Shown: positions 12,001 through 19,598, counted from the stretch's first letter. The stretch is DNA of 64,000 nt from Cryptosporangium arvum DSM 44712 (GCF_000585375.1 NZ_KK073874.1:9025913-9089912); one strand, 5' to 3'. Program-made: numbers and translations. Notes: generated by a model not told the origin, from the letters alone.

Positions 12001-12756
12001 TTCGGTGGCCTACGCCAGGTGACCGTCGTCAACCCGAAGGGCGGCGCCGGCAAGACCGTCGCGGTGCTGATGACCGCGATGACCTTCGGTCAGAACCGTG
12101 GCGGTTACGTGCTGGCCTGGGACAACAACGAGACCCAGGGCACGCTGGGCATGCGCTCCCAGCAGGACTACCACGTACACACGGTGCGTGACGTTCTTCG
12201 TGCACTGCCGGGCTTCCAGCACAGCGGCAAGGTCGGCGATCTGACGCCCTTCGTGCGGTCGCAGGGCGAGGCGATGTTCGACGTTCTGGCGTCCGACGAG
12301 TCCGCTACCGCTGGTGAGATGCTCACCGCGAAGGCGTTCGTCGACATCCGTGAGGTCGTCAGCCGGTTCTACAAGCTGATCGTGGTCGACACCGGCAACA
12401 ACGTGCGGGCCGAGAACTGGCAGGCGGCGATCGACGCCACCGATCAGCTCGTCATCACGATGTCGGCGCGCGGCGACTCGGCCGAGACCGCGGCGCGGAT
12501 GCTCGACCACCTCGACCAGACGGGTCGGCACGAGCTGGTCAGGCGTGCGGTGAGCGTGGTCGCGATGCCGGCGAACCGTAAAGACGTCGATCTCGAGGCG
12601 ATCCAGCGGCACTTCGCCGCGCGGACCCGCTCGGTGCTGCTCGCACCGTACGAGCGACTACTCGACTCGGGTGAGCCGATCCGCTACGGCGAGCTGTCCT
12701 CACGCACCCGGAACGCATGGCTACGCATCGCCGCCGCGATCGCCGAAGGCCTCTGA
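9058..12756 (+). CDS. Giant Pro/Gln/Gly-rich protein with C-terminal EspI/ParA-type ATPase
   Basis: About 1232 residues from a GTG at 9058 (VQGTGQSNGEANG; GGGGG about 9 nt upstream, start uncertain). Residues 1 to about 950 are low complexity in blocks: Trp-rich QQWPAQ/SEWPSQ repeats, then QPVSG and GLPVSGQPIS tandem repeats, then GPHAPGP/YAPGP repeats. The C-terminal 270 residues form a ParA/MinD ATPase with a deviant Walker A NPKGGAGKTVAV near residue 992, switch-like VVDTGNNVRAENW and MSARGDSAETAARMLDHL. The plan matches EspI (Rv3876) of ESX type VII loci: proline-rich arm plus ATPase. No ESX component (EccB, EccC, WXG100) is nearby, so it is an orphan. Role unknown; transport, partitioning or envelope positioning are all possible. 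Confidence 0.8.
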   Translation: MQGTGQSNGEANGRPDLEVSGEPSAIGWPSAESPTSDTPTNGTPAAAHLQSGSGWVESNTGTNGVVRLHETPEVPAQPGPDASTSAPPVTPVTPQWPSADSPVSGPAPVVDPHAPTVPGMASGEQWQPPSAQGWPGAEPSQADQQWLREQSGAAEPQVPWSPPGEWPGQGEQWLRQGEQWPSQAQTSGPAQQPGPGQPGVGQQWPAQDAGWPGQGSGWPAQEAGWPAQGSEWPSQGSEWPVQEQQWPVQEGQVQPGSDQVGPGPAGQDQGHSGPGQTGPGQSEPGPGQPLEGQAVWPAQGQPGWPAAEQQWPAQQPWTGPEQQQWPPNGGWPAQPQWPAPEQQWPGQEGQWQQPWPGAESQPQWPAQEQPQWPAQEQPQWPAQQPGVEQTGGQQPGGQQWPPQPEHQWSPQAPPPGQPAFHQPVSGQPGYNEPVSGQPDPSQFDPGQFDPGQPDLGQPVSGQPVSGQPVSGQPVSGQPVSGQFVSGQPLFEQPLSEQPTAGQPVFEAPIFDQPVSGQPDLNQPISGQPLSAPPLSGAPVSGLPVSSQPLAGSPIPDEPTPGQSVSGQPISGLPVSGQPISGLPVSGQPISGLPVSGAPISGLPTSGQPHSEMPVSGQPFFDQPVAGQSASDQPVSGQPTSGQPSDGGEPDPLTAPHWPVESGEPTSGAPGAAPWSNEWPTAAGAEQPQSFDSQPGAHTAGGYPPGPHGYDPNAPYGAGAHGAGPQAASPYAPGPYAPGPQGPGPQATGPYGTGPHDAGPFGADPQAAGPYAPGPQGADPHAPGPYGPGPHGASPQGPGPQGPGPQAAGPYAPGPYAPGPYAPDPQAPGPHGPGPHAAGPQAPGPHAPGPHAPGPHGTHSQSHLPHAAQGMPAPPAPHDLQRPPDHYSYRPAPDAAQPQTADPRPHPQQPDWRGTSNESFDQPAVPPTAEEFAARRAHRPRPPEPTMGVPALIRRVTFGTVSPALSKREIDFRDAVAKVRRNFGGLRQVTVVNPKGGAGKTVAVLMTAMTFGQNRGGYVLAWDNNETQGTLGMRSQQDYHVHTVRDVLRALPGFQHSGKVGDLTPFVRSQGEAMFDVLASDESATAGEMLTAKAFVDIREVVSRFYKLIVVDTGNNVRAENWQAAIDATDQLVITMSARGDSAETAARMLDHLDQTGRHELVRRAVSVVAMPANRKDVDLEAIQRHFAARTRSVLLAPYERLLDSGEPIRYGELSSRTRNAWLRIAAAIAEGL
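10426..10515 (+). repeat. 15-bp tandem repeat, five perfect units plus one variant
   Basis: The unit CAGCCCGTGTCCGGA repeats exactly five times (10426-10500), then once with two changes (10501-10515). It encodes QPVSG. Perfect nucleotide identity argues for recent expansion, and copy number may vary between strains. Confidence 0.95.
10741..10860 (+). repeat. 30-bp tandem repeat, four units
   Basis: Four 30-bp units encode LPVSGQPISG. Units 2 and 3 (10771-10830) are identical; the first and last differ slightly at the edges. The array lies in the same gene as the 15-bp array and uses the same PVSGQ core. Confidence 0.92.
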
Positions 12757-13497
12757 CCCCTCCGACACCCCGGGCCCAGACACCCCGGGCCCAGACGCCC
12801 CCCTGGCCTCGGCTGCCTTTGCCTCCAACCCGGTAAGAAGCACGTCAAGACCGAAGTCGAAGCGCTCGTTACCCCCACCCGTGGTGAGCGTCTTCGCCAT
12901 CCCGACGATATTGGGGAACCGCCCGGGCGGCAGCGACGCGAAGTACGTCCCGAGACCCTCGAAGTACTTCGCGCTCCCCTTCTCGTCGCCGAAGTTCGAC
13001 GCGTACAGACTGCCTTCGTACGCGTCCGCGGTGATGTAGTCGAAGATCAGCGGACCGGCCCAGGCGACCAGCTGATCCGGTAGGCCCCTGTCCCGGAACA
13101 CGCCGTAGACGTGGTCGGCCAGGCGCAACGCGTTGGCGCCGGTCGGTACCCGGCCCCAGAGCACTTTGGCGATGTCGCGGTGGGCCTGCAGCGCGCTCCG
13201 GGTCGCGTAGGCGAGGCGGACGAAGTCCTCACGCCAGTCGCCGGTCGGGGCGGGGATGACCACCTCGGCGAAGACCCGGTCGAGGACGGCGTCGATCAGG
13301 TCGTCCTTGTTCTGGAGGTGCGCGTAGAGCGACGCCGCACCGGTGCCGAGTTCCTGGGCGACCCGCCTCATGCTCATGCCGTCGACACCTTCGGCGTCCA
13401 GGACGACCATCGCCGCGTCCACGATCTGGTCGTAGCTGAGCGGGCGCCGGGCAGCCCAGATGGACATTTTGCGCTCTCGCCAGGGCGGAACCGGCAT
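12721..13497 (-). CDS. TetR/AcrR family regulator of the adjacent MFS exporter
   Basis: About 258 residues. The N-terminal helix-turn-helix is LSYDQIVDAAMVVLDAEG followed by MSMRRVAQELGTGAASLYAH, the classical TetR pattern; a TetR_C-like ligand domain follows and the tail is Gly/Ser/Glu-rich. The ATG at 13497 begins MPVPPWRERK; a TTG three codons earlier (13504-13506) has AGGAGG at better spacing and may be the real start. Its 3' end overlaps the EspI-like gene by 36 bp. It faces an MFS exporter across a promoter filled with five repeated sites, so it is very likely the local repressor (inference). Confidence 0.87.
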   Translation of the reverse strand: MPVPPWRERKMSIWAARRPLSYDQIVDAAMVVLDAEGVDGMSMRRVAQELGTGAASLYAHLQNKDDLIDAVLDRVFAEVVIPAPTGDWREDFVRLAYATRSALQAHRDIAKVLWGRVPTGANALRLADHVYGVFRDRGLPDQLVAWAGPLIFDYITADAYEGSLYASNFGDEKGSAKYFEGLGTYFASLPPGRFPNIVGMAKTLTTGGGNERFDFGLDVLLTGLEAKAAEARGASGPGVSGPGVSEGSEAFGDRGGDA

Positions 13498-13529
13498 GTC
13501 GTCCAAAGATGCCTCCTCGGTGCGGCTTC

Positions 13530-13611
13530 GAACACTGTACTTGACTCGAACGCCGTTCGACCGTAGAACTCTGTTCGGTGACGAACAGCGTTCGTCCATG
13601 GAACACCGTTC
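13530..13611. promoter_or_regulatory. Array of five GAAC-N3-GTTC operators, 17-18 bp apart
   Basis: Eleven-bp dyads start at 13530 (GAACACTGTAC, one mismatch), 13548 (GAACGCCGTTC), 13566 (GAACTCTGTTC), 13583 (GAACAGCGTTC) and 13601 (GAACACCGTTC). Steps are 18, 18, 17 and 18 bp. The array covers the whole promoter between tetR and the MFS gene, and the last site abuts the MFS ribosome site. Confidence 0.8.
13541..13569 (+). promoter_or_regulatory. Candidate -35/-10 promoter of the MFS gene, inside the operator array
   Basis: TTGACT (13541-13546) and TAGAAC (13564-13569) are separated by 17 bp. Operator 2 lies in the spacer and operator 3 overlaps the -10, consistent with repression by occlusion. 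The start codon is 57 nt past the -10. Confidence 0.55.
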
Positions 13612-13625
13612 GAAGGAGATCAACA

Positions 13626-15113
13626 ATGACTGGCTATCGAGCCGGCGGCCGACGAGCGTGGGCGGTGCTGGCCATCGTCCTCGTCGCCGAGGTGATGGAT
13701 CTGCTCGACACCACGATCGTGGGCGTCGCGTCGCCGGCGATCCGGGACGACCTCGGCGGCACCTATTCGACGATCCAGTGGATCGCGGCCGGCTACACGC
13801 TGGCGTTCGCGGTCGGGCTGATCACCGCGGCTCGGCTCGGCGATCTCTACGGCCGTAAGCGGCTGTTCGTCATCGGCGTCGCCGGGTTCACGCTCAGCTC
13901 GGCCGCGTGCGCGCTCGCGGCCTCACCCGGAATGCTCATCGGCTTCCGGATCGTGCAGGGCGTTTTCGCCGCGCTCCTGATTCCGCAGGGCTTCGGGCTC
14001 GTCCGGGCCGCGTTCCCGCCCGAGCAGCTCGGTAAGGCGTTCGCGCTGTTCGGCCCGGTCATGGGGTTGTCCGCGGTCGCCGGACCGGTGCTCGGCGGAG
14101 CGCTCGTGGACGGAGACCTCTTCGACACCGGCTGGCGGATGATCTTCCTGATCAACCTGCCGCTCGGGCTGATCGCGCTGATCGGGGCGATCGTCCTGCT
14201 GCGTGAGGATCGTTCGCCGGACGAGGGCGGCCTCGATCCGATCGGCGCCGGGTTGGCCACGGCCGGTGCGTTTCTGCTGGTCTACCCCTTGGTGCAGGGC
14301 AACGAGCTGGGCTGGCCGGCGTGGATCTTCGGGTGCTTGACGCTCGGAGTGTCGCTGTTCGTAGCCCTCGGGTGGCACCTCGTGCGGCGGTCCCGATCCG
14401 GGCGGACGCCGCTGGTCATGCCGAGCCTGTTCGGCAAGCGCAGTTTCAGCAGCGCGCTCGTCGTCGGTGTGCTGTTCTTCGCCGGGATGAGCGGCCTGAT
14501 GTTGGCGCTCACGCTCTACCTGCAGATCGGTCTGGGCTTCAGCGCACTGCGCGCCGGGCTGACGTTCGGACCCTGGCCGCTCGGCATCGCGCTCGGCGCG
14601 GTGATCGCGATGGGCGCGTTGGTGCCGAGGTTCGGCCGGTACGTGATCATCGGGTCCGCGCTGGTGATGGCCGCCGGTATCGCCGGGGTATGGCTCACGC
14701 TGGAGCGGGCCGGTTCGTCGGTGAGCAGCCTCGACTTCGCGCCCGCGCTGTTCGTCTCGGGCCTCGGCATGGGCGGGGTCGTCTCACCGTTCTTCGACAT
14801 CGCGCTGGGGGATGTCGACGACGACGAGGTCGGCTCGGCCAGCGGGCTGCTCAACGCGATCCAGCAGCTGGGTGGTGCGCTCGGGGTGGCGGTGCTGACG
14901 AGCGTGTTCGTGTCACTGCTCGGCGACCTGGCCCCCACACCCGAGGTGTACACCGAGGCGGCGCAGAAACTGCTTCTCCTCGACGCGGGGCTGATCGTCG
15001 TGCTCGCCGGGCTCTCGTTCCTGTTGCCGCCGAGGGCTCGACCGGAGTCCGCGGTGCCCGGCACTGCACCGGACCTCGAAGGTGCCACCGCCTCGGCGTC
15101 GGCAAAAGCATGA
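13626..15113 (+). CDS. MFS drug exporter, DHA2 (EmrB/QacA) type
   Basis: A 495-residue inner-membrane proton/drug antiporter with about 14 membrane helices. The helix-1 motif DLLDTTIVGVASPAI, motif A ARLGDLYGRKRLF and motif C-like AVAGPVLGGALVDG are all present, and MIFLINLPLG is typical of DHA2 members. The ATG at 13626 has GAAGGAGAT upstream; an in-frame ATG at 13578 lacks a ribosome site and lies in the operator array. It diverges from tetR and ends at a bidirectional hairpin. Substrate unknown. Confidence 0.93.
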   Translation: MTGYRAGGRRAWAVLAIVLVAEVMDLLDTTIVGVASPAIRDDLGGTYSTIQWIAAGYTLAFAVGLITAARLGDLYGRKRLFVIGVAGFTLSSAACALAASPGMLIGFRIVQGVFAALLIPQGFGLVRAAFPPEQLGKAFALFGPVMGLSAVAGPVLGGALVDGDLFDTGWRMIFLINLPLGLIALIGAIVLLREDRSPDEGGLDPIGAGLATAGAFLLVYPLVQGNELGWPAWIFGCLTLGVSLFVALGWHLVRRSRSGRTPLVMPSLFGKRSFSSALVVGVLFFAGMSGLMLALTLYLQIGLGFSALRAGLTFGPWPLGIALGAVIAMGALVPRFGRYVIIGSALVMAAGIAGVWLTLERAGSSVSSLDFAPALFVSGLGMGGVVSPFFDIALGDVDDDEVGSASGLLNAIQQLGGALGVAVLTSVFVSLLGDLAPTPEVYTEAAQKLLLLDAGLIVVLAGLSFLLPPRARPESAVPGTAPDLEGATASASAKA

Positions 15114-15115
15114 AA

Positions 15116-15141
15116 GGCGGGCGCCGACGACGGCGCCCGCC
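15116..15141. terminator. Bidirectional hairpin between convergent MFS and DUF3151 genes
   Basis: GGCGGGCGCC pairs perfectly with GGCGCCCGCC over a 6-nt loop (10-bp stem), lying between the two stop codons. Confidence 0.75.
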
Positions 15142-15145
15142 GATC

Positions 15146-15568
15146 TCACATGCGGTCGGCCGCCGACGGGTCGGAGTCGCGGAGGAACTGGGCGCAGCGG
15201 GCGGACTCGTCGGACTCGCCGATCTCCAGCGCGGCGCGAGCCAGCGCGTTCAGCGCGCGGAGGAAGCCCTGGTTGCCCTCGTGCGAGAACGGCACCGGGC
15301 CGTGGCCCTTCCAGCCGTTACGGCGCAGCGCGTCCAGGCCGCGGTGGTAACCGGTGCGGGCATAGGCGTACGAGGCGACCGCGTCGCCCTTCGCGAACGC
15401 CTGGTCGGCGAGCACCGCCCAGGCGCCGCTGCTGGTGGGGTAGCGCGCGGCGACGGCCGCCGGGTCCTGCTCGCCGGTGGCGGCGTCACGTACGGCCGCC
15501 AGTTCCTCCGGGTCCTCCGGCAGGAGCGTCGCGGGCGGCTGCGGGAGGAGGTCTCGAGGAAGGCTCAT
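15146..15568 (-). CDS. DUF3151 family protein
   Basis: About 140 residues from MSLPRDLLPQPPATLLP; an ATG three codons upstream (15577) is an alternative, and AGGA sits 9 nt before the chosen one. Family hallmarks are WAVLADQAFAKGDAVASYAY and RTGYHRGLDALRRNGWKG. It is a small soluble helical protein of unknown function, widespread in actinobacteria near purA and fba, and that linkage is kept here. It converges on the MFS gene, with a hairpin between. Confidence 0.88.
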   Translation of the reverse strand: MSLPRDLLPQPPATLLPEDPEELAAVRDAATGEQDPAAVAARYPTSSGAWAVLADQAFAKGDAVASYAYARTGYHRGLDALRRNGWKGHGPVPFSHEGNQGFLRALNALARAALEIGESDESARCAQFLRDSDPSAADRM

Positions 15569-15726
15569 GGGGTTCATCCTGACGGGCTCTGGCACGCGGC
15601 GGACCGGCGCGCCTTGCAGGTGTGGGCAGTATTACGCGACGCGACGGCGCCGCTAGCGTGCACTAACAAATCCGGGGCGGAAACCATGCCCCGGGAGCGC
15701 AAGAAACCATAGGGCACCATGTCGGC

Positions 15727-16809
15727 GTGGACGCGACACCGGACGAAATCGAATCGCTGGCCGAGCTGCGCACGTGGCTGGACAAACGCACGCTGGCCGG
15801 GCTGGCCGTTCAAGGGCTCGACCTGACCGGAGTGTCATTCGTCGACGTGGCGGTCGACGACGCTCTGTTCATCGGGTGCCGGCTCTCGTCGGTCGCCGCC
15901 GCGGACCTGGTGGCGCGGGGTGCGTCGGTCGTGCCGGAACTGACGCACGCCCCCTACCCGACGCACCCCTCGGCGCTCTACACACCAGCCGCGCTCTCCG
16001 CGGGGTTCGAGACCGGCGCCATGTACGACACGGTCGTGTACGAGCACTTCGTCGCGCACGGCGGGCCGTTGCCGCCGATCCGGGAGGCGCTCTCGCAGCG
16101 TCTGCACGACCACGGCATCGACAACGCGCTGGGCGACGCGCTGGCCTCGTGGGTCGGCGGCCCGATCGTCGGAGTGATGGGGGGGCACGCCGAGCCGCGG
16201 GGATCCGCGGCGTATCGCGCCGCCGCCGAACTGGGGTTCTCGCTGCGGCGAGCCGGGGCGTTGGTGCTCACCGGCGGCGGCCCGGGCGTGATGGAGGCGG
16301 CGAACCTTGGTGCCTACGTCGACTCGGTGGACGAAGCCGTCGAGGAGCTGGCCGCGGCGCCGTACTTCACCGATCACCAGCCGTACACGGCGGCAGCGCT
16401 CGCGGTGCGCGCCCGGTACACCACCGACGACCCCTGGGCCGGAGGGCTCTCGATCCCGACCTGGCTCTACGGGCACGAGCCGGCGAACTTGTTCGCGGGT
16501 CAGATCGCGAAGTACTTCTCGAACGCGATCCGCGAGGACACGATCCTGCGGGCCGCGCGCGGCGGCATCGTGTTCGCGCCGGGCAAGGCCGGCACCGTGC
16601 AAGAGGTGTTCCAGGCGGCGACGAAGGCGTTCTACGGCAGCGACGGCGCGTCGGGCCCGATGGTGTTCCTCGGGAAGCGCTATTGGACCGAGGTGCTGCC
16701 GGTGGAGGCGCTGCTGCGGCCGCTGATGGCGCAGGCGCCGGCGTCGACGACGGGTATCCACCTGACCGACGACGTCGAGGAGGCGGTCGCGCTCCTGGTG
16801 CCGCGCTGA
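15727..16809 (+). CDS. LOG-like Rossmann nucleotide-binding protein
   Basis: A 360-residue protein from the GTG at 15727. The second half carries the LOG fold: IVGVMGGHAEPRGS, LVLTGGGPGVMEAANLGAY and FAPGKAGTVQEVFQAA. The last motif reads PGKAGT where LOG enzymes usually have PGGxGT, and an N-terminal domain of about 140 residues is added, so it belongs to a longer branch. LOG enzymes hydrolyse nucleoside 5'-monophosphates to ribose 5-phosphate; activity here is uncertain. It converges on fbaA with a strong terminator between. Confidence 0.85.
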   Translation: MDATPDEIESLAELRTWLDKRTLAGLAVQGLDLTGVSFVDVAVDDALFIGCRLSSVAAADLVARGASVVPELTHAPYPTHPSALYTPAALSAGFETGAMYDTVVYEHFVAHGGPLPPIREALSQRLHDHGIDNALGDALASWVGGPIVGVMGGHAEPRGSAAYRAAAELGFSLRRAGALVLTGGGPGVMEAANLGAYVDSVDEAVEELAAAPYFTDHQPYTAAALAVRARYTTDDPWAGGLSIPTWLYGHEPANLFAGQIAKYFSNAIREDTILRAARGGIVFAPGKAGTVQEVFQAATKAFYGSDGASGPMVFLGKRYWTEVLPVEALLRPLMAQAPASTTGIHLTDDVEEAVALLVPR

Positions 16810-16817
16810 GACGAGAG

Positions 16818-16847
16818 CGTTCCGGTGGGCCGGAGCCCACCGGAACG
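16818..16847. terminator. Bidirectional terminator between LOG-like gene and fbaA
   Basis: A perfect 13-bp stem, CGTTCCGGTGGGC with GCCCACCGGAACG, closes over a CGGA loop in the 43-bp gap between convergent genes. Confidence 0.85.
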
Positions 16848-16852
16848 TTCGC

Positions 16853-17884
16853 TCACTTCTTGGCGGTGCCGGCCGAGCGGAGGGACTGGCAGGCCTCGAC
16901 GACGCGGGTGGCCATGCCGGCCTCGGCCAGCTTGCCCCACGCCCGCGGGTCGTAGGCCTTCTTGTTGCCGACCTCGCCGTCCACCTTCAGGACGCCGTCG
17001 TAGTTCTTGAAGGCGTGGTCGACGATCGGGCGGGTGAACGCGTACTGGGTGTCGGTGTCCACGTTCATCTTCACGACGCCGTAGTCGAGCGCCTCGTGGA
17101 TCTCCTCCAGCAGCGAGCCCGAGCCGCCGTGGAAGACCAGGTCGAACGGCTTGGCGTCGGCGGCGAGGCCGAGCTTCGACGCCGCCACTTCCTGGCCGCG
17201 CTTGAGCACGTCGGGGCGGAGCTTCACGTTGCCCGGCTTGTAGACGCCGTGCACGTTGCCGAAGGTCGCGGCGAGCAGGTAGCGGCCCTTCTCGCCGGCG
17301 CCGAGGGCGTCGATCGTGTGCAGGAAGTCGCCCTCGGCCGTGTAGAGCTTCTCGTTGATCTCGTGCGCGACGCCGTCTTCCTCGCCGCCGACGACACCGA
17401 TCTCGATCTCGAGAATGATCTTCGCCGCGGCGGCCTGGGCGAGCAGCTCCTGCGCGAGCTTCAGGTTCTCGTCCAGGTCGATCGCCGAGCCGTCCCACAT
17501 GTGTGACTGGAACAGCGGGTTCTCGCCGGCCGCCACGCGGTCCTGGCTGATCTTCAGCAGGGGCCGGACGAACCCGTCGAGCTTGTCCTTCGGGCAGTGG
17601 TCGGTGTGCAGCGCGATGTTGACGTCGTACTTCTTGGCTACCTCGTGCGCGTACGCGGCCAGCGCGACCGACCCGGTCACCATGTCCTTCACGGTCGAGC
17701 CGGACAGGTAGTCGGCACCACCGGTCGACACCTGGACGATGCCGTCGCTCTCCGCCTCCGCGAAGCCGCGGATAGCCGCGTTCAGGGTCTGCGAGGACGA
17801 CACGTTGATGGCCGGGTAGGCGAAGGCACCGGCCTTCGCCTTGTCCAACATCTCGGCGTACACCTCGGGGGTGGCGATAGGCAT
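16853..17884 (-). CDS. fbaA: Class II fructose-bisphosphate aldolase
   Basis: A 343-residue zinc-dependent aldolase interconverting fructose 1,6-bisphosphate with dihydroxyacetone phosphate and glyceraldehyde 3-phosphate. Zinc and catalytic elements visible include ALHTDHCPKDKLDGF, SHMWDGSAIDLDEN, EIEIGVVGGEEDG, HGVYKPGNVKLRP and FHGGSGSLLEEI. The ATG at 17884 (MPIATPEVYAEML) is backed by GAGGAG; 26 upstream in-frame codons are not conserved. A single gene, with its own terminator. Confident assignment. Confidence 0.97.
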   Translation of the reverse strand: MPIATPEVYAEMLDKAKAGAFAYPAINVSSSQTLNAAIRGFAEAESDGIVQVSTGGADYLSGSTVKDMVTGSVALAAYAHEVAKKYDVNIALHTDHCPKDKLDGFVRPLLKISQDRVAAGENPLFQSHMWDGSAIDLDENLKLAQELLAQAAAAKIILEIEIGVVGGEEDGVAHEINEKLYTAEGDFLHTIDALGAGEKGRYLLAATFGNVHGVYKPGNVKLRPDVLKRGQEVAASKLGLAADAKPFDLVFHGGSGSLLEEIHEALDYGVVKMNVDTDTQYAFTRPIVDHAFKNYDGVLKVDGEVGNKKAYDPRAWGKLAEAGMATRVVEACQSLRSAGTAKK

Positions 17885-17978
17885 TAGTGCACTCCTCGGG
17901 GTCGCGGTCTTCTGATCTCGCAGTATTCCTTGCCGCCGACGAGCGTCGCAGCCGCCCAGCACCGCAAAGCGGGAAGCA

Positions 17979-19508
17979 TCACGCCGAAACGGTCTCCTCT
18001 TCGTGGACGACCTCGGGCACCGGGCGGGGCACTCGAACGAAAAGCACCACGGCGACGCCCACCACGGCCGCCGCGATCGCGCCGAGCAGCATCAGCCGGG
18101 CGATACCGGCGGCACCGGCCTCCCGCACGGCCGCCTCGACGAGCCCCCGGGCCTGCACCGGCACGGCCGACAGGACCTGCAGGCCCGCCCCTGCCCCGAC
18201 CGCGTCGGCGAGCTCACGCGACCCGTCCAGCCGGGACGTCATCTCGTCGGTGACCCGGGCCTGGAACACCGCACCCCACACCGCCACGCCGACCGCGACG
18301 CCCAGTTGCCGCAGGGTGTTCACGACACCGGTGGCCATTCCGGCCCGCGCCGGTTCCACCGCGTTCAGCGAGGCCTGCGTCACGACCGCACCCTGCGCGC
18401 CCATGCCGAGACCGGCCACCACGAAGCCGGGGATCAGCGCGGTCCACGCCGAGTCACCGTCCAGCCCGGTCATCAGAGCCATGCCGACGGCCGCCACCAG
18501 CACCGTTCCCCCGATCGCCAGCCGCGGGGACACCCGGTGCGACAGCTGCGCGGCCAGCGGCGCCGCGACGAACGACGCGACGGTCAGCGGCAGGAACCGC
18601 AGGCCCGCCTCGAACGGCGTGTAGCCGAGCGTGTTGAGGAAGTACAGCGAGAGGTAGGTGGTGGCCCCGATCAGCACGGCCGAGATCGTGAACACCGAGA
18701 TCGCCGCGCCGGTGAACATCGAAGATCGGAACAGGCTCAGGTCCATCATCGGCTGCTCCGCCGTGGCCTGCCGCACGACGAAGGCGACAAGCAATACGCC
18801 GGCGACGACGAACAGCGCGACGATCCGCGTCGAGGACCATCCGTCCGCGTGCCCCCGGATCAGCCCCAGCAGGAGCGCGAACAAGCCGGCGGTGAGCAGT
18901 GCGGTGCCCGGCCAGTCGGCTCGACGCGGGTTCTCCGGACGCGACTCGGTGAGCCGCAGCCACGTCACCACCAGCGCCGCGACGCCGATCGGCACGTTGA
19001 TCAGGAAGATCCAGCGCCACCCCGGGCCGTCGACGAGCGCTCCGCCCACGAGCGGGCCCACGGCGGTGGCGCCGGTGAGCGTCGCGCCGAAGACGCCGAT
19101 GGCTCCGGCCCGCTTGCGCGGCTCGGGGAACGCCGCCCCGATCAGCGGCACCGCGGTGGCGAACAACAGCGCCGCGCCGACGCCCTGGAACGCCCGGAAC
19201 GCGTCCAGCGAGAGCGCGGACCAGGCCAGCGCACACAGCAGCGAGCCGAGGGTGAAGAGCACCAACCCGGCCGCGAAGATCCGCCGGCGGCCGATCCGGT
19301 CGCCCAGCGTCGCCGCCGTGAGCAGGAGCGCCGCGAGCGGCAACGTGTAGGCGTCGACCACCCACTGCAGGTCGGCGAGGTCGGCGTCGAAGTCACGCTG
19401 CAGGTCACCCAGCGCCACCGCGACCACGGTCAGGTCCAGCAACAGCATGAACACGGCGGCGCAGACGACGGCCAGCGTCCATCTGGGGTGTCGATCGGTC
19501 TTCCCCAT
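17979..19508 (-). CDS. MFS drug exporter, DHA2 (EmrB/QacA) type
   Basis: A 509-residue, 14-helix membrane antiporter: LLLDLTVVAVALGDLQRDF in helix 1, ATLGDRIGRRRIFAAG (motif A) and AVGPLVGGALVDGPGWRW (motif C region). GAAGGAGG precedes the ATG at 19508. It faces a TetR gene across 90 bp holding four repeats at exact 14-bp steps and a TTGACA (19579-19574, minus strand). Likely efflux of a toxic compound that the TetR protein senses; substrate unknown. It is not a recent duplicate of the exporter at 13626. Confidence 0.92.
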   Translation of the reverse strand: MGKTDRHPRWTLAVVCAAVFMLLLDLTVVAVALGDLQRDFDADLADLQWVVDAYTLPLAALLLTAATLGDRIGRRRIFAAGLVLFTLGSLLCALAWSALSLDAFRAFQGVGAALLFATAVPLIGAAFPEPRKRAGAIGVFGATLTGATAVGPLVGGALVDGPGWRWIFLINVPIGVAALVVTWLRLTESRPENPRRADWPGTALLTAGLFALLLGLIRGHADGWSSTRIVALFVVAGVLLVAFVVRQATAEQPMMDLSLFRSSMFTGAAISVFTISAVLIGATTYLSLYFLNTLGYTPFEAGLRFLPLTVASFVAAPLAAQLSHRVSPRLAIGGTVLVAAVGMALMTGLDGDSAWTALIPGFVVAGLGMGAQGAVVTQASLNAVEPARAGMATGVVNTLRQLGVAVGVAVWGAVFQARVTDEMTSRLDGSRELADAVGAGAGLQVLSAVPVQARGLVEAAVREAGAAGIARLMLLGAIAAAVVGVAVVLFVRVPRPVPEVVHEEETVSA

Positions 19509-19525
19509 CGGGCCCTCCTTCGGTG

Positions 19526-19578
19526 TACGACCGTAGCCTTACGGCTGTAGGTGTACGCCTGTAGTGCTACGCCTGTCA
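19526..19578. promoter_or_regulatory. Array of four TACG-N3-GTAG-type repeats at exact 14-bp steps
   Basis: Repeats start at 19526 (TACGACCGTAG), 19540 (TACGGCTGTAG), 19554 (TACGCCTGTAG) and 19568 (TACGCCTGTCA). Spacing is 14 bp throughout. The array fills the region between the divergent tetR and MFS starts and covers the likely MFS promoter. Confidence 0.75.
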
Positions 19579-19586
19579 ATCGTCGA

Positions 19587-19592
19587 TAGACT
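19587..19592 (+). promoter_or_regulatory. -10 box of a leaderless tetR transcript
   Basis: TAGACT ends 6 nt before the ATG at 19599 and there is no ribosome site, as expected if transcription begins at the start codon. Confidence 0.5.
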
Positions 19593-19598
19593 TGACGC

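Noticed and set aside
9058-12756. PE/PPE or mucin-like surface protein
   Set aside because: There is no signal peptide and the C-terminus is a cytoplasmic ParA/EspI-type ATPase.
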